Part shown: one piece after another, positions 1 through 11,900 of the stretch
Layout: each line of letters starts with the position of its first letter
Numbering within the stretch: the first letter of the stretch is position 1
NCBI GenBank assembly: GCA_958510875.1
Contig: OY294068.1
Span: forward strand, 165,390,388 to 165,454,387
Origin: Endomychus coccineus
Taxonomy: Eukaryota > Arthropoda > Insecta > Coleoptera > Endomychidae
DNA length: 64,000 nt
Direction of reading: 5' to 3'
Position numbers and translations under genes: made by a program
The notes under the pieces: generated by a model
Seen by the model: the letters and a program-made list of their open reading frames with translations, nothing else
Databases searched by the model: none
What the model was told of the DNA's origin: nothing

Positions 1-649
1 AACCCTCCCAAACCTGGTGGAAAATGTTCATTGGTGTTGGCAATTGTTGAGATACCCTATGCCATCAAAAGTTATCGGTCCGTTTCCGAGTAATTGGCCA
101 TTATTTGGACCAAAAATGTTTTTTTTCTCAGTTTGTGGTTAAATCTTCCGAATTACAAGGTAACATGATGGCACCATGTTAAATAACTTTATTGGAGATC
201 AAATAAAGATTTAAAATTATTGCCATCACTCCTTGCCTATTTCAACCCCTCAAAACCCCCTAAAACCAACCCCAGAAGAAAAAATACAAAAAACGGCCTT
301 TTCGATTCTAAACCCAGTCAGAATCTCAATAATTGACTAATTCATCATAAAATCGGTCATGTTATCCACATTATTCATATTTTTTGGGGGGGTGGTTTTG
401 CTGGGTTGCAATGGGCAAGGAGTGATGGCAATAGTTTTAAGTCTTTATTTGACCTCCAATAAAGTTATTCAACATGGTGCCATCATGATACCTTGTAATC
501 TGCAAGGTTTAGCCACAAAATGAAAAAAAACATTGTTGATCCAAATAATGACCAATTACTCAGAAATGGACCAATAACTTTTGATGGCATAGGTTATATC
601 AAACAATTGCCAACACCAATGAACATTTTCCTCCAGGTTTGGGAGGGTT
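1..649. mobile_element. Foldback (palindromic) element, probably non-autonomous
   Basis: The first ~270 bases are the reverse complement, with scattered mismatches, of about 390-649. The outer ends read aaccctcccaaacctgg on the left and ccaggtttgggagggtt on the right. Matching inner landmarks include the pairs ggcaccatgtt/aacatggtgcc and ccatcactccttgcc/ggcaaggagtgatgg. No protein is encoded in the ~120 bp spacer. This is the structure of a foldback or MITE-type DNA transposon able to fold into one long hairpin. The left end coincides with the window edge, so the true left boundary and the target-site duplication cannot be seen. Confidence 0.8.
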
Positions 650-1111
650 AACTTGCAGTCCATTTTAGGTCCAATTTCAACTGAACAGCCTGATAAACGG
701 ACACGATAAAAAATGATGGCACATGGTGGAAGTGTAAAAGAATGGCATGTTTTTCAAGTAACCGCAACTTGAAAAGGGTTAACCTCCAGTCAAAAATAAA
801 CAATTTGCGGAGGCTGTATCTCGAGATCTAGCAACCGGCGAAAATTCGGTCTGTGAAATGAATTGTTCATTGAACCGTCCTCTAACGATAAACCATAGTG
901 GCATCGGGTTAATGTTCAAACGTCAATATCGCTCTGGCTCCTAGAATATGAGGCAGTTCACAATACAACTATATAATATTGTATATGGAATTTGCTTTGA
1001 AATTAATATTGCAGACATGTCAGATAAACTTTTGAATTGTCTGTTTTGCATATGCATCATTAAACTTATATATAAAAAACCGTAAAAATAGTACGGGAAA
1101 TACCATAAAAC

Positions 1112-1870
1112 ATGGATATAAATGTTGAGAGTTATGATCAATGTGCTCCACCTGAAATTAAAGAGGCTACAAAATTACTGCCTGAAAAGTACAAAAGGAT
1201 GTACGAATACGCTTACGATCAATTTTTCATAGCAAAAAAATAAGGAAATAACAAGCTTCTTTTCCGGCGTTTTTAAAGAGGAAAAGTGACGGATATAAAC
1301 TGACAAATAAATTTATGAATTTATAAATAAAGCTTCTGATGAGATTCACTTACTTACAAAAGTAAGTCATCGGTCTTTAACCAAAGTCTCTCAATTTTTC
1401 GAATTATAACTTTTTTAAGGTTGTGTTGGCATATCAGGTGCATGTCTCAAGCAAGAGCTCACCCAGTTCTGTATAAACAACATTGAATATTTGGGGGATG
1501 CGCCTGTCATTAAAATTAATAATACAAAAAATAAATGCTGTCGTAAGTTCACTATAACTGGACATTTTTATAGTATATATAAGAAATATGCCAAGCTAAG
1601 ACCACTAACTACCAAAACACGTTATTTTCTTAATTATAGACACCAAAAATGCACAAAAAAGTGATGGGCATTAACAAAATTGGAAGTAGTGGCTAAATTT
1701 TTAAATCTAAAAGATCCTGAAAAATACGCTGGGCACTTTTCGCCGTTCATCTGCTACGATATTAGTAGATGCAGGATGAGATCTAACCTCTCTGAAGATA
1801 CATGGGAGTTGGAAATCGTCCATAGTTGCAGAATAATATATTGATGATTCTGCTAGTAACAAAACATGGC
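1112..1870 (+). pseudogene. Crypton-type tyrosine recombinase relic
   Basis: An ATG at 1112 opens a 43-residue frame (to 1243) containing LLPEKYKRMYEYAYDQF, which resembles the core-binding start of Crypton/KIAA1958-like tyrosine recombinases. Further on, in shifted frames, come NYRHQKCTKKVMGINKIG (about 1630-1690) and, from about 1734, HTFRRSSATILVDAG followed by LKIHGSWKSS and YIDDSASNK. These match the catalytic part of the family: the HxxR motif (H and R visible), the second-box histidine and the final tyrosine. Stop codons interrupt after DAG and just before YIDD, and at least one frameshift and a deletion separate the two halves, so the copy is dead. The downstream end is approximate. 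The family assignment comes from recognised motifs, not from a search. Confidence 0.65.
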
Positions 1871-3030
1871 GTGTTGTCGCCACTGTATTAGTAGAGTCAC
1901 TGTAGTAAAAGGTAGCTGACTCGTCAGCCATATTGGAGGCCACTGACAGTTAACACAAACAATGCTGAGGCTGTCATTTTTGAAATTTCGACCGTAGTGC
2001 AAATGTGTATGAACGTGGGCGTCAGTGGGCTCCAATATGAAATAATCTCAAAAAACACTATTTAATTATACTTACCTGGAAACAGTCCGTGCTCATCCGT
2101 TTTTATGATTACGTAGATGACATTTTCACAATAGCACAGAAAAACTTGTCCCAATCTCTATTCCGTGCACTAAATAAATAAAAATCCAGTTAGTTAATTA
2201 ACAGAAAAGCAAAGTTTATTTATCATACTTTCCTGAAAACAACAACGTAACTACTATATTTGGGACGGTTGGTTTAGTCGGCATTTCATTTTTTAGAACT
2301 AAAGATGTTGAAATTAAATGTTTTGATTTTCCTGATCGAATTTCACAGATCTTGTATATAACTTTATTACCAAGGTGATATCAATTAATATTTGTTAGCA
2401 TTAGAGCTTGAGCTCCATAATCGCCTATTTCCATAGCTATATCTTGGAATCAGTTACAGATTTGACTTTTCAGGCAATACAATGAAAAGTCAAGAAAAGC
2501 ACTCAAGAAAGACAATTTACCAAATCTCACGTAAGTCACTTACTCCAATGAATAAAATGTAGTCAAATTATTTTGCAGAGTAATAACTACTAAGATTAAA
2601 ATAAACAACACTCTCACTACGAATCATAATCTCAGTTGAATTTTGATCATCAAATACGTTCAGAGATCCCGAAGGAAAGTTATTCATAGTTAACTCTCCC
2701 ATCATATAATGAACTACTTGATTCATTTTATGGATAAGCTTGATACTCATCTCCTAGAAATTGAGTATGGCTTAAAAATGGAAATAGTTCGTTGTAGCTA
2801 CACGCACAGAAGTCGGAAAGAACCATAGTTTCTCAGTCAAAAGTGTCAAAAATATACTTGTAATAGTTTTCAAAAAAGATCCTACTCAGTTTTATTCTAC
2901 ATTCTTCAGTACAGGTTCTTCATGAAACAAATACAACGTTTATCCGTTTATTCCCATAAATTTAAAAAACTGACTAAATTTCCTTCTTCGTTATTCATAT
3001 ACTACTCGGTTTTCCACACTTCCAAAATTA
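1871..3030. other. Intergenic, nothing recognised
   Basis: Low-complexity AT-rich sequence with only short open frames. I see no conserved protein motif, RNA gene or clear repeat. Confidence 0.5.
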
Positions 3031-3039
3031 TCTCAGTTT

Positions 3040-3620
3040 TACAAACCAATCAAAGATTGGTCCTCTATACTTAGAAGGTGTTTATAGCATTCCCTGTTCT
3101 TGCGGTAAAGTCTACATTGGTAAAACAGGTCGTACAGTAGCTACTCGTGTGAAAGAACATGAGCGCTGTACAAGGCTTCGTGACACCAATAGATCTGCAC
3201 TTGCAGAACACAAGTTTGACACTAATCATCAAATCCTTTTGGAAAATACTAAAATCCTAGCCCGAGCCCCAATCTTCTATCAGCGAAAAATCCTTGAAGC
3301 TATAGAAATCCTAAAACATTCAAATAATTTAAGCCGTAACTCAGGATATTACCTTCCCAACATTTGGAAACCCATCCTCGAAAATTCCACTTCGCACATA
3401 ATCACACAACGGCAGGGTCAGGTGCCGGAACAGAGTTGACCACCGGAATAAAGGCAGTGAACTGTGTGGCGTGAAGAATTTTTCCTACAATGAATTCGGC
3501 TACAGAAACCAGTAGAACCAGTTTCAGTTCAAGTCTCAAGCTTGCTCTGTATATGCCATCTGTAATGGTTGGCGAAACGTCGGCATCGAGTCGAGATATT
3601 ATGACGCGGAATCCATCCGG
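3040..3620 (+). pseudogene. Penelope-like element: GIY-YIG endonuclease end and terminal repeat
   Basis: Reading from about 3045, the frame gives GVYSIPCSCGKVYIGKTGRT then RVKEHE and SALAEHKFDTNH. This is the GIY-YIG nuclease domain fused to the C-terminus of Penelope-like reverse transcriptases: the first Tyr sits in GVY, then VYIG and the catalytic Arg in GKTGRT, with the downstream Glu/His. The frame closes at 3439. Downstream, 3550-3590 contains a hammerhead-like remnant (atgcc, CTGTAATGG, GAAACGTC, ggcat) as found in terminal repeats of this class. The reverse transcriptase half is absent, so the copy is 5' truncated. Confidence 0.75.
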
Positions 3621-4121
3621 AAGCCAAGATGTTTCATTCATATACAAGCTGGTAGATTTCTGTATCGTCTATTGCTTTAGTCAGATTCGAATAACTCTAA
3701 AATCATGATGACCAAGTCGTCGGATGTACACTGGGCACCAAATTCATAGGTTTACCTGTCCTGTAAAAGGATTGATAAATCCGACATATGATCAAGGCCT
3801 CTAATCACCTTGTACCCTTCGAGTAAGAAAGTAATAAAATAGAGACTAGGCTTTTCGGAGATGAGGGTCTAGGGTGGAAGGCAGATATTCTATATAAACC
3901 TGAGTATTTTTGTTAAAGTCGTATTCGCAGTCTCGAGTTTTGTCGTTTTATAGTGAAATTCTCAACTTACAACAATAGTGGACATCTCTTTCCTGGACAG
4001 TGATCGACAAACGTTGTTAACAAGTAGGGTAGAGGGGGAAATGGTGGCCACAAACGATTTTCATCTATATCTTGTACCTTAGATGGTCTTTGGCCATATT
4101 GTAAAATTAAACACTACTATG

Positions 4122-4358
4122 TTGATATCACTTTTATTTGTGACTTCCGTTACCCGAGATTTAGCGTTATCACGTCATCTTCAAACGGTATTCAAACACC
4201 ATAATTAAAACCGACCACATTAATCCTTTACTACCTATCGATAAATGTATTTATCGTTGAAGTTATGTATCTTAATTGTATCTGAATACCGTTTGAAGAT
4301 GGCGTAATAATACTGAAACTCGAGTAACGGAAGTTACAAATAAATTAAAAGTGATATT
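4122..4358. mobile_element. Short MITE with ~75-bp inverted repeats
   Basis: The left arm starts gatatcacttttatttgt and includes gtcatcttcaaacggtattc. The right arm is its imperfect reverse complement (gaataccgtttgaagatggc ... attaaaagtgatat). There is no coding content in the ~85 bp middle. The class is not determined. Confidence 0.7.
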
Positions 4359-4799
4359 TACAATTCCATATACGTAGTAAAGGGTGAAACGATAGTTGGA
4401 TTTTATTGATGAAATATAATCATTTTCATAAAGACGCTTTACTAATGAATGTGTGTATAAGAAAAAAACAGCCAAAGATTGAAATGAAATTTTTATTCTG
4501 GTTTGAACAGAATTAGAAGTTGTCATTATCACCCAATACAAGAGGGGTAATAGTTGACACTTCACACGAAAAAACCAGAAATGTCTCGCCGTTTGGAGAA
4601 TAGATAAATAGTCTGCGTGGAAATATTACTCTTCGCTAATGATTTGATCTGGTTATTGATTTTTATATAATTGTTTCACATTCGCATTGTTTCACATTCA
4701 CATTCGCATTTGTGTAAAAATAATGAAATGAATAAATCAATTATTTCATTATCTTTACATAACTAAATAATATTCAAATTAATAATGTGTTTAATTAAG

Positions 4800-4875
4800 A
4801 AACTGTATAAAAACAAATGTTTCACTTCTGGGAATCGAACCCGAGTCAACTGAGTGTGTACTACAGCGCATTTTG
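4800..4875 (-). other. tRNA-like / SINE-like B-box fragment
   Basis: On the minus strand 4831-4841 reads GGTTCGATTCC, an exact RNA polymerase III B box, inside a plausible T-arm context (actcgggttcgattcccagaag). I could not place an A box or a full cloverleaf upstream, so an intact tRNA is not supported. A tRNA pseudogene or the head of a SINE is more likely. Confidence 0.3.
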
Positions 4876-5941
4876 TTATAAACGTCAAAGTGCGATGTAA
4901 ATTTACAATTAGTTTAATAATTTTTTTTGTTTTAATTTAACTTAAATTTACTAGAAGTTTTGAATCGATTAAATGTACACTTTATGAGTTATGATTTTTT
5001 TCAAATGTTCAACCCTTCAGAAAAGGGTGTGTTTATTACTCAATATTGCAGAAACTTAGAGATAGAAATAAATGACATCGGTCATCACGACGTATCATTT
5101 TGTGCACACTTTGTGAATTGCATATTTTTCACCCATTGATAATTCAAAGAAGAATATCTCCCGAATGGCTTGGGATATCGATATTGATCAAGAGTATTTT
5201 TTACGTGGGAGTAATGACTCTTGTATAGTTTGAAGCAAAACATTCTCAGCATTACAGGGTAAAAAAATATGCAGGATTTAATTATCATGGAAGTTTCTTC
5301 TAGAAATTAGTTTCAAACTAGTACCGAATTCGGAATTTTTCGAAAATTAAGTTTCACTTTCATCACAATACAATCAATAAAAGACACATTTTTTCACTTA
5401 TTTATCAAAATTCAAGTTACAAAATTAAACACAGGTTTAACTTTAAACTCGTTTTTTTTGCAAAACGGCTTCTTTCAGCGATAAATACTAAGAGTACCTT
5501 CTGTATGTAAAATTGAATGGAGAATAGGTCTGTTTAGTCAAAAATGACATACAGATGTGACACAAAGAAGTTATGTTTATTTCAATTCAGGTACAACCCT
5601 GTATGTGGCGCCCTCTAACATTAAACAAAAAGCTAAGTAAATATTTGAATTTCTCATCATTAATACCCCCAGTATCCCGTATTTCGTCAAATTGTCATGT
5701 TATTGAACAAAAATATAATCAAAAAATGAAATAAAACTTTTTTTTGGACGTCCTGTATCTCAAGAACCAATTCGCTGCGGACCCATGTTAATATTAACTT
5801 TTCCTCTCAAAGTTATCCAAACATTCATTTTTCAAAGTGTGTACAAGTACTTAATAATCATCCTGTATATTAAGATATATTCGTACACTTAAACTGATTC
5901 AGTAATGTATTTCAAATCTTGTTCCAGCTAGCTACAATAAG

Positions 5942-8900
5942 ATGAAAAATGGAAATGGAGACACCAGCTGCGTGGATATCGATCACATAACTTTAGAAAA
6001 CAATTACAAGAATCGGCAAGTCGATGCGTCCGTTCAAACGTCTCCGCTAATTCCTTACAGGCTTAGGTTCTGGCCAAGAAGCACATGTGATGTTAAATGT
6101 GATCCTAAAACGAAAAGCTGCACCATAGTCAAATTACAATGCGGCTGCCGAATAGTGACGCAATGGGCGTTATCCCAAGTCGGTCTTACCTTAATCGTTT
6201 TTATTTGGGCTTTGTTGGGAGCGTATGCGTTTCATCAAACCGAAGGTAAGAACTAAACTGCAATTTATTCGCGGGTTATTGTGAACTGTCACGAATACTA
6301 ACAGTAAAGAATTTTACGAGGGAATTTTAGATTTTACATGATCTTTATTGCAATGAAACTAGCCTGACAATAATATTCTATTAAAGAATGGAGCTTTGGT
6401 TACTATAGTTCAATATTTCTGAAGCACTAATCTTGAATTAGGTGATATCGTTTAGTGAATTTGGTAGACAATGAACTGATTGGGGGTCAATCATATAAAT
6501 CCGACCCAACTGCCAGCCTACGAGGTTTGATTCGTCAACACTTCATTAAATACAAATTCATTGTTAACATAATTTGAGTACATAATTCCATTTGGCCAAC
6601 ATTCATTTAAAGTCATTAAGCAATATAATCTGAAGATTCATCTTGAAACTCTAATTTATTTTGATAGTGTTCGAGGGTCAAATACAAATGTTTTCGATCT
6701 TAAGATTGAACTGGTCTTAACTTGTTGGAAATTCATTACATTGAAACGAATACTACACTGAATAATACATTGTAGAAAAATTCCAAAGTAAACTTTATTA
6801 TAAAATAAAAGAAAAGTTTCACCATACAGTGGCTGGGTTAGGTGAACAATACTAATTTCTTATACATGAAGAGAAAATAACCAAGGGGGTGACTTAATGA
6901 TAGGGAATTCATATTGTTTACAGCTCATTTATGAGTTACAAGAATAATACAGGTTGTATACAATAAGGGTTTAAAATCTAATAATTATGTTGCGACAGGT
7001 TGTTTATGTGGAAAGAGATTAAGAACCGGAGAGTATGAAAAATCCACCTGATTATTGAATAAAAGATTACGAGGCCAAGGTGAAAAGTTCCTGAAGAATA
7101 AAACAGATGGCGCCACAATCGAAAATAGTGGCTTCTGTGAGTCGGAAAAATATGAAAGTATTTCAGAGCCTAACGAGACTCTGTCCCCGCCCCCCCGTTT
7201 TCGAGGATGCTGAACACGATGGCGGTGGTTTAAACTCTTTCTTAGTTGACCGTCACCCCCAAACGGCCAAAAACAACCCCCAAAAAGGGTGAAACGCAGA
7301 TATACCGACATATTCCTAGAAAAACTGCGTCACCTCCCGTTTTCGAGGATGCTGAACACAATGCCGGTACTTCGGAATTTCTCCGAGTCAACCCCACTCC
7401 TTAAATGGCCAAAAACAACCCCCAAAATGGGTGAAACTCGGATATAACGACATATTCCGAGAAAAACTGCGTCACCTCCCGTTTTCGAGGATGCTGAACA
7501 CGATGCCGGTACTTTGGAATTTCTCCGAGTCAACACCACCCCTTAAACGGCAAAAAACAACCCCCGAAAGGGGTGAAACTCGGATATACCGACATATTCC
7601 GAGAAAAACTGCGTCACTTCCCGTTTTCGAGTGTGCTGAACACGATGGTGATTCTGAATCTTCTCCCCGAAGCAAACTAACCGCTGAAACGGACAACAAC
7701 TACCCCTTTGATACCCTGAATTTATGAAGTGGATAAGAAAAATCCAATAAGAGAAAATGTATAACAAATCATTGAATACACACCGGATGATGTTTCCACA
7801 TTTGTTGACAGACTGTTCACCCTGAAAAAATGGCTAGGTTATTTGGTGGTTTTTAGGTGAGAAAATCTCCTGTATGGAATCAGTGGTACAATTTTACATA
7901 TTTTATTTTATTAAATCATAAACATTTTTATTTCACGTGTACAATTACTTATCAACTATATATACAAATATAAAACTGTTTCATTGACGCATATAACTAC
8001 ATATCCACTATATATCCATATAAAACATTTTTCACCCCTTTCGGGGGTTGTTTTGTGCCGTTTAAAGGGTGGGGTTGACTCGGAGAAATTCCAAAGTACC
8101 AGCATCGTGTTCAGCATCCTCATAAACGGGAGGTGACGCGGTTCTTCTCAAAATATGTCGGTATATCCGAGTTTCACCCCTTTCGGGGGTTGTTTTTGAC
8201 CATTTAAGGGGTGGGGTTAACTCGGAGAAATTCCAAAGTACCGGCATCGTGTTCAGCATCCTCGAAAACGGGAGGTGACGCAGTTTTTCTCGGAATATGT
8301 CGGTATATCCGCGTTTCACCCTTTTTGGGGGTTTTGTTTTTGGCCGTTTGGGGGTGACGGTCAACTCAGAAGGAGTTTAAACCACCACCATCGTGTTCAG
8401 CACCCTCGAGAACGAGGGGGGGAGGGGGCAGAGTCTCGTTAGGCTCTGAAATATTTGCTTTTTTCGGCCTTTTTTCCGACTCACAGAAGCCACTATAGAA
8501 CGCATCAAAAATTTCAGAATGATATATCATTCAGTTCTGTTTTGACACCCATCGAAAGCAAGCAACCTTAAAGATTTTTGTAAACATGGAAAAAAGTGAA
8601 TTTCGCGTCTTGTTTAAACTTTATTTCTTGAGTGGAAAAAACATTACACAAACCAAAGCATCTCTTGTTAAACATTATGGATAGAGTCCCATCGATTGGA
8701 ACGGCTCACAAGTGGTTTACTGATTTTCACACAAAGGATGCCGAACGTTCTGGTCGTTCAATTGAGATTACAACGCCAGAAATCGTCGATAAACTCCATG
8801 GTATGATATTGGACGATCGGCGAGTTAAAGTGCACGAGAATGCTGAAGCTATGGGCATCTCAACCGAACGGGTCCGAAACATTTTGCATAAATTTTTGAA

Positions 8901-11900
8901 TATGAGAGAGCTGCCTGCGAGATGGGTGCCGCATTTGCTCTCTGTTGACAACAGGAGTGTTTGACGATGTTCAAGCGCGATATGATGGACTTTTTGCGCC
9001 GTTTCGTAACCGTGGACGGAACATGAATCCATCACAATACACCAGAGATCGAAGAACAGTCGAAACACTGGACTTGTCCTGGCGAATGGAAGCCGAAAAA
9101 GGCCAAACTGGGTTTATCGGCTAACAAAATCATGGAGACAGTTTTTTGGGATGCACAAGGTATCGTCTATACCGATTACCTTGAAAAGGTCAAAACGATC
9201 ACCGGCGTATATTATACAGAGCTGTTGGATCGATTCGACGCCGATTTGAAGCGAAAGTGGCCGCATTTGACAAAGCAAAAAGTGCTCTTCCACCAGGACA
9301 ACGCACCGGCGCACAGGTCCGCAGTCGCAATGACAAAATTGCATGAATCCACCATATTCTCCCTACGATTTCCAAACTTGAAGAGATGGCTCGGTGGAAA
9401 GAGATTTGGCTCTAACGATGAGGTCATCGTTGAAACAAACGCCTATTTTGATAGATTGCTAAAATCGAATTATTTGGAATTGATAGAAAAATTAGAAAAA
9501 TGTTGGACGAAGTGTATCGGGCTACAAGGAGCGGTGGCGTAACTAACCCGACCAGGTTCCCAGTCCAACAGCAACGTAGGGGGCCCTTGGAGAAAATTTT
9601 TACATGCAAAAAAAAATGTATACTTTTTTGGGTTGTGTATTTTATCCATGTGAATTTTACAATCTCACAATCAATCTTACAATCCATAGTCACAGCCATA
9701 TTCCGATACAATTGATACTCTTATATCTACGTAACACTCTTTAAAATCTCGCCCTGCGAACTTTCGCCTTCATCCAGGTTCGCCTTCAACGAGCTCGTGA
9801 CCTTACTCTATATCGACAATATGCTCAGATCGGCGAGTCTGTCTTGGCCCATCGAATTTCGTAGATAATTTTGTATCATTTTCAGTTTTGAAAAGGAGCG
9901 CTCTGCAGTTTCAACGGTCACTGGAATTGTTAAAAACAGTGAAATTACTGAGCAGGAGTCCGTAAAGCTAGCGGAAAGAGTAAAATACTCGATCAGTATT
10001 AAGTTAGCCAACTCCCTGGTAGAATGTATCTTCGAAATTCGATCTTTCAGACAACTGCGCAAGGACAACGGATCATAGTTTTAGAAACAAGCAAAAAAAA
10101 ACCAATCGGAAGCCCCTTGTACCCGGGAGCCCCAGGCCGTTGCACTGGCTGGACCGGCGGTAGTTACGCCACTGACAAGGACATTGTGTTGAGAAATAAA
10201 ATAAGTTTTGACCAAATAAATCATTTCCTATTTTATTTTTCAGGGACGTTTCTTTCACCTTGCCCTGGTATTGTATTCTGTGTATTCTAAGTTATCTGAA
10301 AGTCTACATTTATTTACAACATGTAAGATTTCAAAATTTCATCAAATAAGTGGCCTGTCTCTAACAAATGTTTGGTATAATGAGAGTCAGATTAATTATC
10401 CTATAAGTCCTCAAATGTTCATCCACTTCACTAGAGAAACACCGACCACTTTGACCTACAATTTAATTTATAGACTTCAGATTCCACTCCTTTTCCTGAC
10501 TTATCTTTGTTATTTTTCAAATGTTGACCTAGTGTGTTAGTACTTAATGTGTAATATTTATATAAATTTTCGATTTATTGAGATTTAGAGGGAAAATTCC
10601 TTTAATAGCAATATTATATTCCTTCTTCCTCAACAAACTATCTATCAGATCGTTGTCAAAATTATTGTTAATTCATATCTGTTTTATAATATTTAAATCC
10701 TTTTGAAAATGATGTGCTGACATTGGAATTGATACATTCGGCGTTGTCTCGGGCCTGCTGAACTTACTATTGTTTCAAGGGGCGCACAATGGACCCAATC
10801 AAGACGTCTAAGTAAACTGTTCGCCCCTTTTTGATTGATTGATGATTCCATAGCTAAGATGTCGCCAATTAGAATAAATCTTGGATTTTAAATTTGATGG
10901 ACATCCCATAAAAATTGAGCTGGGAAAAGAAAAGCAAATATCTGTAGACGCTATGACTCACTGATTCTAACATACCGCGTCAGTCAGTCTAGTCATAGAT
11001 ACGTCATAAAATTCTCGATATATCGTTCAGTGTCTCGGCTTGTTCAAGCATAGGGAAACTTCGCGGAAAACTTGCCACTGATTTTTGTGGTGTGGGATGT
11101 AGGCAACATCCACAACATTTCTTACACCACCCACCTCCCTGATTCAAAAATTCTGCTAATACCCGAATATCCTGGATATAATAAACAGAATACAATAACC
11201 GTTTTTTTATCAGCTGTTTGTTTAGACCGCAAAACGGTTCGAATGAAGCTTATTATTTTCGGATGAATTGTTTGTAGTAATTCGACTTTGTATATGGTAA
11301 TCAAATTCTGCTTGTGCTTTCAATCGTTATTAAATCACATATTTAATTATTGTTACAGGTCCTAGAGAGTTCATACAATCAGAGCACTTGGCAGCGTTAC
11401 AAAATGATCTCGTGGTAGATTTGTCCACAGAATTACGTCAAAAAGAAACACATCAGAAAGCGTGGACTTCCACAATCAACAAATACATGGAAAAACACGA
11501 AAACCTCCTTCTTGAGGCTGTCAGTGCAGGTTTCGGTGAGGGTGGTGGTGGAAGAATATGGACTTATCCTGGTTGCATACTCTTTGCAGTGGCCCTTCTA
11601 ACAACTTTAGGTAAGTACCAATACAATAATGTTGTATGCCAATCTCATTCGAATCTTCACCAAATAATGTTTAACACGTAAAAGCACGTTCTCTAAATGT
11701 ATCCCAAACTTGGACGGAGATAATTTTCATATTATTATTCAAGTAATAAAATATGATCAGTCAATCAGTTGAACTAGATAATAGTCAGATCGTGTTTATT
11801 ACCACAAAGCACAGCACAGCTATTTGAGATTTCCCTCTTCGTTAAGTATTTTTCGAAAATGTAGTTTCACTGAAAATAATATATCCTTTGGTTTCGTAAT

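Noticed and set aside
3840..4030. LTR-like segment (tataaacctgagtatttttg, then a ttgttaacaag tract)
   Set aside because: It looks like the end of an LTR with a TATA-type sequence, but no matching second LTR or adjoining coding region was found.
4800..4875. Possible tRNA gene on the minus strand
   Set aside because: Only a B box and T-arm-like context are present; no A box, acceptor stem or anticodon arm could be built.
7107..8364. Many overlapping open frames of 60-110 codons on both strands
   Set aside because: They are generated by the 142-bp tandem units, which are not a multiple of three, so no repeated protein frame is maintained.
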